Shown: piece after piece, positions 24,060 through 31,640 of the stretch | How positions within the stretch are numbered: the stretch's first letter is position 1 | Layout of the letters: each line of letters starts with the position of its first letter | Origin: Brucellaceae bacterium | GTDB taxonomy: Bacteria > Pseudomonadota > Alphaproteobacteria > Rhizobiales > Rhizobiaceae | NCBI GenBank assembly: GCA_020637755.1 | Contig: JACKJW010000019.1 | Span: 1-47,379 of the forward strand | Reading direction: 5' to 3' | DNA: 47,379 nt | The notes under the pieces: model-generated | What the model was told of the DNA's origin: nothing | Database searches by the model: none | Seen by the model: only the letters and a program-made list of their open reading frames with translations | Position numbers and translations under genes: made by a program

Positions 24060-25565
24060 ATGTCCGTCTCACCATCCGGCATTGCAGACAAGATCATTGT
24101 CGACAAGCGCAAGACGCACCGCAATTCCGATGTGGCGCGGACCATCCGCTCGACCCGCGAAAAGCTCTCCATCCGCCCCGGCAACCTGAACTTCGACCGC
24201 ACGCTGCTGAAGATGCATGCGCGCTCCATTCTGGCCTCCGCGGCGGCCTTCCCCATCCTGATCGGCCTCATCACCATTGCCGGGCTGGCACTCGGTGCAG
24301 GACTGCTGGTCGTCGTCTGGGGGTTCCTCGCCATCGCGCTTTGCGGCGCAACCATCGTCGTGGCGCGGCGGGTGGACAATACGTCCGAGGAGGGGCTGGA
24401 TGTCCCCGGGATCACCCGCAACTTCCTGATTGCGCACGGCATCAGCGGACTCGCCTGGGCGGGCCTCGCCATGCTCGATTGCGAGACTTGCGGCGCGGAC
24501 CAGACCGCCATCATGAAAGCGGTGCTGCTGCTGCTCGCCATTGCCGCGACGGCCGTCGTCGGCTGGGCGCTGAACGGCGCACTGATCGCCTCCTTCACCC
24601 TGCCGGTCGCCACCTATGCCTTCATCACTGCGCGTGATTTCGATCCGGCACGCCTGTCCATGGCGATCATGCTGGTCGCCGCCCTGCCCTTCTTCGCCTA
24701 TATCTCACGCCATCTTCATGCCAGCGCGGTGATGATGCTTTCCTTCCGTTCGGAAAAGGATTCGCTGATCGCCGAACTGGAAACCGCCAATGCCATGTCG
24801 GACGAGGCGCGCCGCCGCGCCGAGGAGGCCAACCTCGCCAAGTCGCGCTTCCTGGCCTCCATGAGCCATGAGCTGCGCACGCCGCTGAATGCCATCCTCG
24901 GCTTCTCCGAGGTGATGTCGGCCGAAATGCTGGGGCCGCTGCGCAATGACACCTACAAGGAATACGCGCGCGACATCCACGCGTCGGGCAAGCACCTGCT
25001 CGACCTGATCAACGAGATCCTTGACCTGTCGCGCATCGAGGCCGGGCGCTACCAGCTCAACGAGGAAGAGATTTCGCTGACGGAAATCCTCGACCATGCC
25101 GCCCACATGCTGGACATGAAGATCCAGGGCAAGGCGATCACGCTGGTGCGCGAATACCAGGCAGGCCTGCCGAACCTGATGGCCGACGAGCGCTCCATCC
25201 GCCAGGTAGCGCTGAACCTGCTCTCCAATGCGGTGAAATTCACGCCCACCAACGGCACCATTGTGGTGCGCGCGGGCTGGACCTCGTCGGGCGGGCAGTA
25301 CCTTTCCATTCGTGACAACGGACCGGGCATTCCCGAAGACGAAATCCCCGTCGTGCTCTCGGCCTTCGGCCAGGGCTCCATTGCCATCAAGAACGCCGAG
25401 CAGGGCACCGGCCTTGGCCTGCCGATCGTGCAGGCGATCATGCAGATGCATGGCGGGCGCTTCGACCTGCGCTCCAAGCTGCGCGAAGGCACCGAGGTCA
25501 TTGCGGCCTTTCCGGCCAAGCGCATCTGCCATCCGGTCACGCAGAAGGCCGCCGCCAACGGCTGA
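24060..25565 (+). CDS. Membrane sensor histidine kinase, orphan
   Basis: A 501-residue kinase. The N-terminal 55 residues are polar and basic; five or six helices span about 55-230; a coiled-coil-like helix (LIAELETANAMSDEARRRAEEANLAK) leads into the kinase core. The H-box FLASMSHELRTPLNAILGF puts the phospho-acceptor at H270, followed by N-box NLLSNAVKFTP, G1 DNGPGIP and G2 GTGLGLP. The H-box is of the PleC/DivJ/PdhS kind that feeds the DivK-CtrA pathway in alphaproteobacteria. No response regulator is adjacent. The ATG at 24060 has only a weak GGA site. A TTAACCAT box lies upstream. Confidence 0.9.
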   Translation: MSVSPSGIADKIIVDKRKTHRNSDVARTIRSTREKLSIRPGNLNFDRTLLKMHARSILASAAAFPILIGLITIAGLALGAGLLVVVWGFLAIALCGATIVVARRVDNTSEEGLDVPGITRNFLIAHGISGLAWAGLAMLDCETCGADQTAIMKAVLLLLAIAATAVVGWALNGALIASFTLPVATYAFITARDFDPARLSMAIMLVAALPFFAYISRHLHASAVMMLSFRSEKDSLIAELETANAMSDEARRRAEEANLAKSRFLASMSHELRTPLNAILGFSEVMSAEMLGPLRNDTYKEYARDIHASGKHLLDLINEILDLSRIEAGRYQLNEEEISLTEILDHAAHMLDMKIQGKAITLVREYQAGLPNLMADERSIRQVALNLLSNAVKFTPTNGTIVVRAGWTSSGGQYLSIRDNGPGIPEDEIPVVLSAFGQGSIAIKNAEQGTGLGLPIVQAIMQMHGGRFDLRSKLREGTEVIAAFPAKRICHPVTQKAAANG

Positions 25566-25599
25566 CGGTTCAGGCGCGTCCAGCCGCCATGTCCGGCAC

Positions 25600-26607
25600 T
25601 CAATGGCTGGCGGGTTTGTCCGCAGCCTGCTCGCGCGTCGCCATGCCGGTCTGGCAGGCCAGTGCGGTGCGCACGAGCCCCGCACCGAGCGCCGCCGACG
25701 CCCCCTCGCCCGCGCCGATGCCGAAATCGAGCAGCGGCTTCAGGCCGAGCATCCCGGCCACGCGGTCATGACCCGGCTCGCTTGTCACATCGGCCAGCAC
25801 GCAATGGCCGAGCGCCATGGGATTGACCTTCCACAGCACCGCCGCCGCCGCCGTCGCCGCATAGCCGCCGATCACCACCGGCACGCTTTCCATGCGCGCG
25901 GCAAGGATGGTGCCGGCCATGGCGGCAAACTCGCGTCCGCCAACGCGCCGCAGCGCCTCCAGAGGATCGCCAAGCGCAGTGCCATGGGTGGCCGCTGCCG
26001 CGCGGATGATGCCGAGGCGTGCCTGGCCTTCCGGCGTGCGCAGGTCGCCCGCCCAATCTTCCGGCGCTCCGCCGAACAGCGCGAACAGCAGGGCGGAGGC
26101 CACCGCGCCGTTGCCCGCGCCGATGTCGCCAAGCGCCACCAGATCGACGCCACCGGCAATCGCCTCCATGCCGAAGGCCATGGTTGCCGCGCAGCCGAGT
26201 TCATCGAGCGCCGCTTCGCGCGTGATGTCCCCGGTCGGGTGGTCGAGCGCCAGATCGAAGATTTTCAGGCTCACATTCTGGGCCGTGCAGATCTGCGAGA
26301 CCATCGCCCCGCCTGCCGCCAGCAGGTTCACCCGTTCAGCGGTCTCGCCCATGTTCCACGGACCGTGACCGGCAGCCGTGATGCCGTGATTGCCGGCAAA
26401 GACCGCTGTCAGCGGTTTCATCACCGGCTGGCGCGCATTGCCCCGCCAGCCCGCGAACCATTGTGCAATTGTGGCCATGCGCCCCATCTGTTCGCCCGCG
26501 GGCAACTGTTTGCGCCGGTCCGTTGCAGCGGCAAGCGCGCCCTTGTCGGGATTGGGCAGGTTGGCAAGGAGCGAGCGGAAATCATCAAGGGGCGAGCGGG
26601 CGGTCAT
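25600..26607 (-). CDS. cobT: Nicotinate-nucleotide--dimethylbenzimidazole phosphoribosyltransferase CobT
   Basis: Makes alpha-ribazole phosphate for the lower ligand of cobalamin. The 335-residue product has AVFAGNHGITAAGHG near residue 70, GDIGAGNGAVASAL in the middle and FGIGAGEGASAALG near the end. The catalytic Glu is about residue 301, matching Glu317 of the Salmonella enzyme. Start ATG 26607 follows AGGA; longer readings have no homology. It converges with the histidine kinase and is divergent from the DUF1289 gene. No B12 riboswitch is visible upstream, and the other cob genes are elsewhere. Confidence 0.96.
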   Translation of the reverse strand: MTARSPLDDFRSLLANLPNPDKGALAAATDRRKQLPAGEQMGRMATIAQWFAGWRGNARQPVMKPLTAVFAGNHGITAAGHGPWNMGETAERVNLLAAGGAMVSQICTAQNVSLKIFDLALDHPTGDITREAALDELGCAATMAFGMEAIAGGVDLVALGDIGAGNGAVASALLFALFGGAPEDWAGDLRTPEGQARLGIIRAAAATHGTALGDPLEALRRVGGREFAAMAGTILAARMESVPVVIGGYAATAAAAVLWKVNPMALGHCVLADVTSEPGHDRVAGMLGLKPLLDFGIGAGEGASAALGAGLVRTALACQTGMATREQAADKPASH

Positions 26608-26732
26608 GGGCGGTCCTGAAGCTTGGTCTGGCCTGCTCCATAGCCGCGCAAGCCGCGCGCGACAATGATGCGGCGGACGAAAAGCGCATGGACGCGGTTG
26701 CAATGCCGCGCCGGGCACGCCATCTCTTGCCC

Positions 26733-26993
26733 ATGACCATGCCGCTGCCCCCCGAGCCTGCCCCCGCCATGGAAACACCCTGCATCCTCGTCTGTTCGAT
26801 CGACGATGCGACGGGCTGGTGCTTTGGATGCGGCCGCACGCGCGAAGAGATTGGCAGCTGGATGACCTACAGCGCCGCTGAGCGCCGCGCGCTGATGGAG
26901 GCGCTGCCAGACCGCCTTGCGCGGATGGAACGCAAGCCCCGGCGCGTGACGCGCCGCGCCCGCATGGCCCGCGAGCGGGGTGACACCCCGTGA
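26733..26993 (+). CDS. DUF1289 protein (Cys-rich)
   Basis: A small protein of 86 residues with four conserved cysteines, C17 and C21 then C30 and C33, in PCILVCSIDDATGWCFGCGRT. This is the DUF1289 signature (YdhL type), thought to bind iron-sulfur or zinc. The tail is rich in Arg. No ribosome binding site is clear; ATG 26769 would also keep the motif. The stop overlaps the following GTG (GTGA), so the two genes are translationally coupled. Confidence 0.85.
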   Translation: MTMPLPPEPAPAMETPCILVCSIDDATGWCFGCGRTREEIGSWMTYSAAERRALMEALPDRLARMERKPRRVTRRARMARERGDTP

Positions 26994-27694
26994 ACCGCGT
27001 CTTCTGGCTGGCCATGGCCGCCATTGGCGCGGCACTGATCTGGCTGATCGGACGAGGCGAGGAGGCGACCACCTTCGGCCTCGACAACGACCGCTTCGCC
27101 AATCTCGTCTATCTGGCGATCTGGGGAACGGTGCTGGCGCCCGCCGTGCTCTTTTCCGCCAGCCGGCTTGGCAATGCGGCGCGCAATCTTGCCATCTGGC
27201 TTTTCATCGCGCTGGTGCTGGTGGCGGGCTACCAGTACCGCTTCCAGCTGCAGGATATCGCCAGCACCGTGACGGCCGGCATCGTGCCCGGCAGCCCGCA
27301 GGCACTGACCACGCAGGACGGCTCGAACGCGACGGTCGTCACCCGCTCCGTCTCCGGCCATTTCGAGGTGCGCGCCGAGGCGAACGGGGCCGCCCTCCGT
27401 TTCCTGATCGACACCGGCGCGACCACCACCGTGCTGTCGGAAAGCGATGCGCGCGCAGCGGGCATCGACACCTCGAACCTCGATTTCATCATACCGGTGC
27501 AGACCGCCAATGGCCGTTCCATGGCCGCCCGCGCCCGCCTCGATACGCTGACGGTGGGCACGGTGAAGCGCGGCCCCCTGCCCGTGCTGGTGGCGCGCGA
27601 CAGGCAGTTGCGCCAATCGCTGCTTGGCATGAATTTCCTGAACTCGCTGTCCGGCCTCGACATCCGCCGCGACCGCATGGTGCTGCGGGATTAG
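26990..27694 (+). CDS. Membrane-anchored retropepsin-like aspartic protease (clan AA, TIGR02281 type)
   Basis: A 234-residue protein with three hydrophobic N-terminal segments (about 4-20, 40-58 and 65-82), then a retropepsin-like domain outside the membrane. The catalytic aspartate is D141 in FLIDTGATTTVLS, and LLGMNFLNSL is the family's C-terminal signature. One domain per chain implies a dimer. The start is GTG 26990 inside the DUF1289 stop. The gene is widely conserved in alphaproteobacteria, and its substrate is unknown to me. It converges with the TauE/SafE gene with only 4 nt between. Confidence 0.92.
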   Translation: MNRVFWLAMAAIGAALIWLIGRGEEATTFGLDNDRFANLVYLAIWGTVLAPAVLFSASRLGNAARNLAIWLFIALVLVAGYQYRFQLQDIASTVTAGIVPGSPQALTTQDGSNATVVTRSVSGHFEVRAEANGAALRFLIDTGATTTVLSESDARAAGIDTSNLDFIIPVQTANGRSMAARARLDTLTVGTVKRGPLPVLVARDRQLRQSLLGMNFLNSLSGLDIRRDRMVLRD

Positions 27695-27698
27695 AGCC

Positions 27699-28535
27699 TT
27701 AGGCCCACATAAGGCTGACGAAGAAGCGCAGCGCGACCAGCAGCAGGAAGAGGCCGAAGGCGACCTCCAGCTTGCGGCGCTCCAGCGCATGGGCAATCTT
27801 CACGCCCCATGGCGCGGCGAGCACCGTCGTCGGGATCAGCAGCGCAAAGCCGATCAGCGAGATATAGCCGAGCGAGCCGGGCGGCAGCACATCCATCTTC
27901 GGCCAGCCCGCATAGACGTAGCCGAGCGTGGCCGGAATGGAGATCAGCACGCCGACGCCGGAACTGGTGGCAACCGAGCGGTGGATCGGCGTGCCGTAAA
28001 ACGTCATGATCATGTTGGAAAGCACCCCGCCGCCGATGCCCATCAGCGCCGACAGCACACCGATGATGATGCCGAAGACACTCATCGGCCCCTTGCCAGG
28101 CAGCTGGTCACCGATTTTCCAGCTTTCCTTGCCGAACAGCAGCTTGAAGGCATTGAGCCCGGCCACCACCACGAAGACCGCCTTGAACACCCAGGGCTCC
28201 GCATGGCGGGCGATCAGCGACCCGGCAATTACGCCCGCGAGGATCGGCAGCGCCCAGCTCTTCAGCACTTCCATGTCCACCGCGCCCTTGGCCTGATGGC
28301 CCCGGAACGACCGGATAGAGGTGGGCACGATGACCGCCAGCGACGTGCCGACACATAACGGCATGCGCACCTCGTCGGCCACGCCGATCGCCCCGAAGAC
28401 CTCGTAGAGCACCGGCACCATCACCGCCCCGCCACCGACACCGAAAAGACCGGCCAGAACGCCTGTCACGATACCGGCAAGCAGCAGCGCGGGCGCCAGC
28501 AGCGCGAGATCGGAAAGCAGCGTCGTCATGTCCAT
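27699..28535 (-). CDS. TauE/SafE-family sulfite/anion exporter
   Basis: An integral membrane protein of 278 residues with about eight helices in two repeats. The repeat signatures are LFGVGGGAVMVPVL and LMGIGGGVLSNMIM. Family members export sulfite, sulfoacetate or related anions, or take them up. ATG 28535 is chosen although its ribosome binding site is weak; ATG 28529 is 2 codons on. No sulfur gene is adjacent other than the distant rhodanese, so the substrate is open. Confidence 0.93.
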   Translation of the reverse strand: MDMTTLLSDLALLAPALLLAGIVTGVLAGLFGVGGGAVMVPVLYEVFGAIGVADEVRMPLCVGTSLAVIVPTSIRSFRGHQAKGAVDMEVLKSWALPILAGVIAGSLIARHAEPWVFKAVFVVVAGLNAFKLLFGKESWKIGDQLPGKGPMSVFGIIIGVLSALMGIGGGVLSNMIMTFYGTPIHRSVATSSGVGVLISIPATLGYVYAGWPKMDVLPPGSLGYISLIGFALLIPTTVLAAPWGVKIAHALERRKLEVAFGLFLLLVALRFFVSLMWA

Positions 28536-28638
28536 GAGAAAGGTCCGGCAGGGTGTGGCGTGGGGTCCTCTGTCTAGGCTTTGCCTGCCAGCAGCGCAAG
28601 AAGCCCGGTCAGGCGGCACTTGACTCGATGACGCCGCA

Positions 28639-29640
28639 TCAGGCGGCTTGCGGCAGCCGGACCCGCTCAAAGGCGCGGAAAATCACCTCCGGCCCGGCGC
28701 CCGGCCTTGTCGCATCGGTGGAGAGCACCTGCCGCCAGCCCCGCGCGCCCGGAAAGCCGTGGAAAAGCCCCACCATATGCCGGGTGACGTGGGCAAGCCG
28801 CCCACCCGCCGCGATGTGGCGTGCTGCATGCTCCGCCATGGCATCGAGCAGCGCCGGATAATCTGGCGGCGCCGTTCCGGCCTCGCCCGCCACCAGTGCA
28901 TCGGCGCCCCACAGGATATCGGGCACGTGATAGGCCGCGCGCCCCAGCATCACGCCGTCCACGGCATCAAGATGCGCGCGCGCTTCCTCCAGTGTCGCGA
29001 TGCCGCCATTGATGCCGATGAACCAGCCCGGATAGCGCGCCTTGAGGCGGTGCACACGCCCGTAGTCGAGTGGCGGGATGTCGCGGTTTTCCTTGGGGCT
29101 GAGGCCCTGCAGCCAGGCCTTGCGAGCATGCACCCACAACGCATCGGCACCCGCCGCATGCACGGCATCGGCCAGACAGTCGAGCGCCTCTTCCGGGTCC
29201 TGCTCATCCACTCCAATGCGGCATTTGACCGTCACCGGCACATCGGCGGCCGCCTTCATCGCGTCCACGCATCGCGCCACAAGATCGGGCGTCAGCATCA
29301 GGCAGGCGCCGAAGGTGCCCGACTGCACCCGGTCGGACGGGCAGCCGACATTGAGATTGATCTCGTCATAGCCGAAGGACGCACCGATGCGCGCGGCCTC
29401 GGCCAGCTTGTCCGGATCGGACCCGCCCAACTGCAAGGCGACGGGATGCTCGCAGGCGTCAAAACCGAGCAGCCGCTCCCGGTCGCCATGGATGGCGGCA
29501 TCAGCCACCACCATCTCGGTGTAGAGCAGCGCCTTGCGCGTCATCTGGCGGTGAAAGAACCGGCAATGCCGGTCCGTCCAGTCCATCATGGGCGCAACGG
29601 AAAAGATTTTTCCTTTGGTTGCCAGGGCGTCTTTGTACAT
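28639..29640 (-). CDS. dusA: tRNA-dihydrouridine(20/20a) synthase DusA
   Basis: Flavin enzyme that reduces U20 and U20a in the D-loop of tRNA. The 333-residue protein has FSVAPMMDWTDRHCRFFHR at the N-terminus, the catalytic cysteine C100 in NLNVGCPSDRVQSG, and FHGFPGARGWRQ near the C-terminus, all typical of DusA. The ATG at 29640 gives the usual length; an upstream in-frame extension lacks homology. It is divergent from the alpha-glucosidase gene with 272 nt between. Confidence 0.95.
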   Translation of the reverse strand: MYKDALATKGKIFSVAPMMDWTDRHCRFFHRQMTRKALLYTEMVVADAAIHGDRERLLGFDACEHPVALQLGGSDPDKLAEAARIGASFGYDEINLNVGCPSDRVQSGTFGACLMLTPDLVARCVDAMKAAADVPVTVKCRIGVDEQDPEEALDCLADAVHAAGADALWVHARKAWLQGLSPKENRDIPPLDYGRVHRLKARYPGWFIGINGGIATLEEARAHLDAVDGVMLGRAAYHVPDILWGADALVAGEAGTAPPDYPALLDAMAEHAARHIAAGGRLAHVTRHMVGLFHGFPGARGWRQVLSTDATRPGAGPEVIFRAFERVRLPQAA

Positions 29641-29912
29641 GGCGCGGTCAGCCTGCCAGTCATCAAGCGGTGTGCAGGGCACAATGGAATGGCGCTTTGC
29701 AGGCCATCCGGCAGCAATTGTCAAGCCGGCCCCGTGCCGGATTGCCTCAGATGGCTCCCTCGCCACACTTTGCCAGGCGTCTCCCGATTGACCCGCCGGG
29801 ATGATCCGGCCCCTCCTTGCAATGCCCGGCGAAACGAAACACACTCGCCAGGCCAGACATCCCTCCCCGGCCGGAGATCCTCCGGGCGGCACATCCTCCC
29901 CGGCACGCGATC

Positions 29913-31496
29913 ATGCAAGTCAAAGAATGGTGGCGCGGCAGCGTCACATACCAGATCTACCCCCGTTCCTTCATGGACGCCAATGGCGACGGGGTCGGCG
30001 ACCTTGCCGGCATCACCGCGCGGCTGGAGCACGTGGCAAGCCTCGGCGTCGATGCCATCTGGCTGTCGCCCGTCTTCACCTCGCCCATGAAGGACATGGG
30101 CTATGACGTGTCGGACTATCAGGACATCGACCCGTCCTTCGGAACGCTGGCCGACTTTGATGCGATGGTCGCCCGCGCTCACGCGCTCGGTCTCAAGGTC
30201 ATCATCGACCAGGTGATCTCGCACTCTTCCGACCAGCACCCGCTGTTCCAGCAATCGCGCCACTCACGCGACAATCCCAAGGCGGACTGGTACGTGTGGG
30301 CCGACCCGAAGCCCGACGGCAGTGCGCCCAACAACTGGCAGGCCATTTTCGGCGGCATTGCCTGGGAGTGGGAGCCGCGCCGCAAGCAATATTATTTCCA
30401 CAATTTCCTGAGGGAGCAGCCGGACTTCAATTTCCACAATCCGGAGGTCCGGGAATACCTGCTCTCCACCATGCAGTTCTGGTTGGAACGCGGCGTCGAC
30501 GGCTTCCGCCTCGACACGGTCAACTACTATTTTCATGATGCGCTGCTGCGCGACGAGCCGGCCGATTACCGCCCGCAATCGCGCACCGCCTTTGCCCCCT
30601 ACGACATGCAATACCATCTGTTTTCCAAGAACCAGCCCGAGAACGTGGCCTTTCTGGAGCGAATGCGCGCCCTGCTGGACCGTTACGATGCACGCATGCT
30701 GGTGGGCGAAGTGGGCGACAGCCACCATGCCATCGAACTGATGGGCCGCTACACCAGCGGCAGGCGGCTGCACATGGCCTATTCCTTCGAGATGCTGGGG
30801 CCGGATTTCACCGCCGCCCATTTCCGCGACCGCATTGCCGAATTCTTCGCCCGCGCACCGCATGGATGGCCCTGCTGGGCCTTTTCCAACCACGATGTTG
30901 TGCGCCATGTCAGCCGCTGGGCGGCCCATGCAGAGGATACCGAAGCGCTTGCCCGCCTCACCGCCGCCATGCTGCTCACCTTTGAAGGTTCCGTCTGCCT
31001 CTATCAGGGAGAGGAACTGGGCCAACTGGAAACGGACCTTTCCTTCGACGAACTGACCGATCCCAAGGGCATCGCTTTCTGGCCTGAGGACAAGGGCCGC
31101 GATGGTTGCCGCACGCCCTTCCCGTGGGAGGCCGACCGGCCGAATGGCGGCTTCACCGCTGGCAGGCCCTGGCTGCCGGTCAAGCAGCCGCAGCTCGACC
31201 GCGCGGTCTCGCGGCAAAGCGGCGAGGACAGCGTGCTGGCCTTCTATCGTGCCATGCTGGCCCTGCGCCGCGCTCCGGCCCTGCGCACCGGCGGGACCAC
31301 CTTCATCGATACGCCCGAACCCCTGCTCGCCTATTGGCGGGGCGAAGAGTTTCTCTGTGCCTTCAACTTGTCAGCCGGCACCGTGGAGTTTGATCCCGGC
31401 ACAGCGCTGGTGCCTGCCCTGTCGCAGGCGGCAGCACTGGACGGAACGCGGGTGGAACTGGGCGCCAACGGCTTTCTCGTCGCCCGCCGCGCCTGA
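29913..31496 (+). CDS. Alpha-glucosidase, GH13 (oligo-1,6-glucosidase/AglA type)
   Basis: A cytoplasmic alpha-glucosidase of 527 residues releasing glucose from maltose-, sucrose- or isomaltose-like sugars. The GH13 catalytic residues are the nucleophile D201 in GFRLDTVN, acid/base E266 in LVGEVGD and D328 in FSNHDVVR. The N-terminal WWRGSVTYQIYPRSFMDANG is family-typical. ATG 29913 is used because the conserved sequence begins there; the site upstream is weak. It lies directly before the glycogen operon and likely feeds it. Rhizobial AglA belongs to this group, but the preferred sugar cannot be read from sequence. Confidence 0.92.
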   Translation: MQVKEWWRGSVTYQIYPRSFMDANGDGVGDLAGITARLEHVASLGVDAIWLSPVFTSPMKDMGYDVSDYQDIDPSFGTLADFDAMVARAHALGLKVIIDQVISHSSDQHPLFQQSRHSRDNPKADWYVWADPKPDGSAPNNWQAIFGGIAWEWEPRRKQYYFHNFLREQPDFNFHNPEVREYLLSTMQFWLERGVDGFRLDTVNYYFHDALLRDEPADYRPQSRTAFAPYDMQYHLFSKNQPENVAFLERMRALLDRYDARMLVGEVGDSHHAIELMGRYTSGRRLHMAYSFEMLGPDFTAAHFRDRIAEFFARAPHGWPCWAFSNHDVVRHVSRWAAHAEDTEALARLTAAMLLTFEGSVCLYQGEELGQLETDLSFDELTDPKGIAFWPEDKGRDGCRTPFPWEADRPNGGFTAGRPWLPVKQPQLDRAVSRQSGEDSVLAFYRAMLALRRAPALRTGGTTFIDTPEPLLAYWRGEEFLCAFNLSAGTVEFDPGTALVPALSQAAALDGTRVELGANGFLVARRA

Positions 31497-31575
31497 TCGC
31501 GCAACCCTGCGCGCCCGTCCGCGACGTCACCCCCGCTCAAGCGGCGAAAATCCGTTCGCGGCGCAAAAGAGATGT

Positions 31576-31604
31576 TTGACCAAAGTGGCAAACAGCACTA
31601 GTTT
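31576..31604 (+). promoter_or_regulatory. Candidate sigma-70 promoter of the glycogen operon
   Basis: TTGACC (31576-31581), a 17-nt spacer and TAGTTT (31599-31604) lie 36 nt before the glgP start. Spacing is ideal and the -35 has five of six consensus bases. Confidence 0.55.
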
Positions 31605-31640
31605 GGCGCCGATTCAACCGATTGAAATGGGCGCAGCGCC

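Noticed and set aside
26608..26732. Cobalamin riboswitch upstream of cobT
   Set aside because: The gap is about 125 nt and I see no B12-box-like core.
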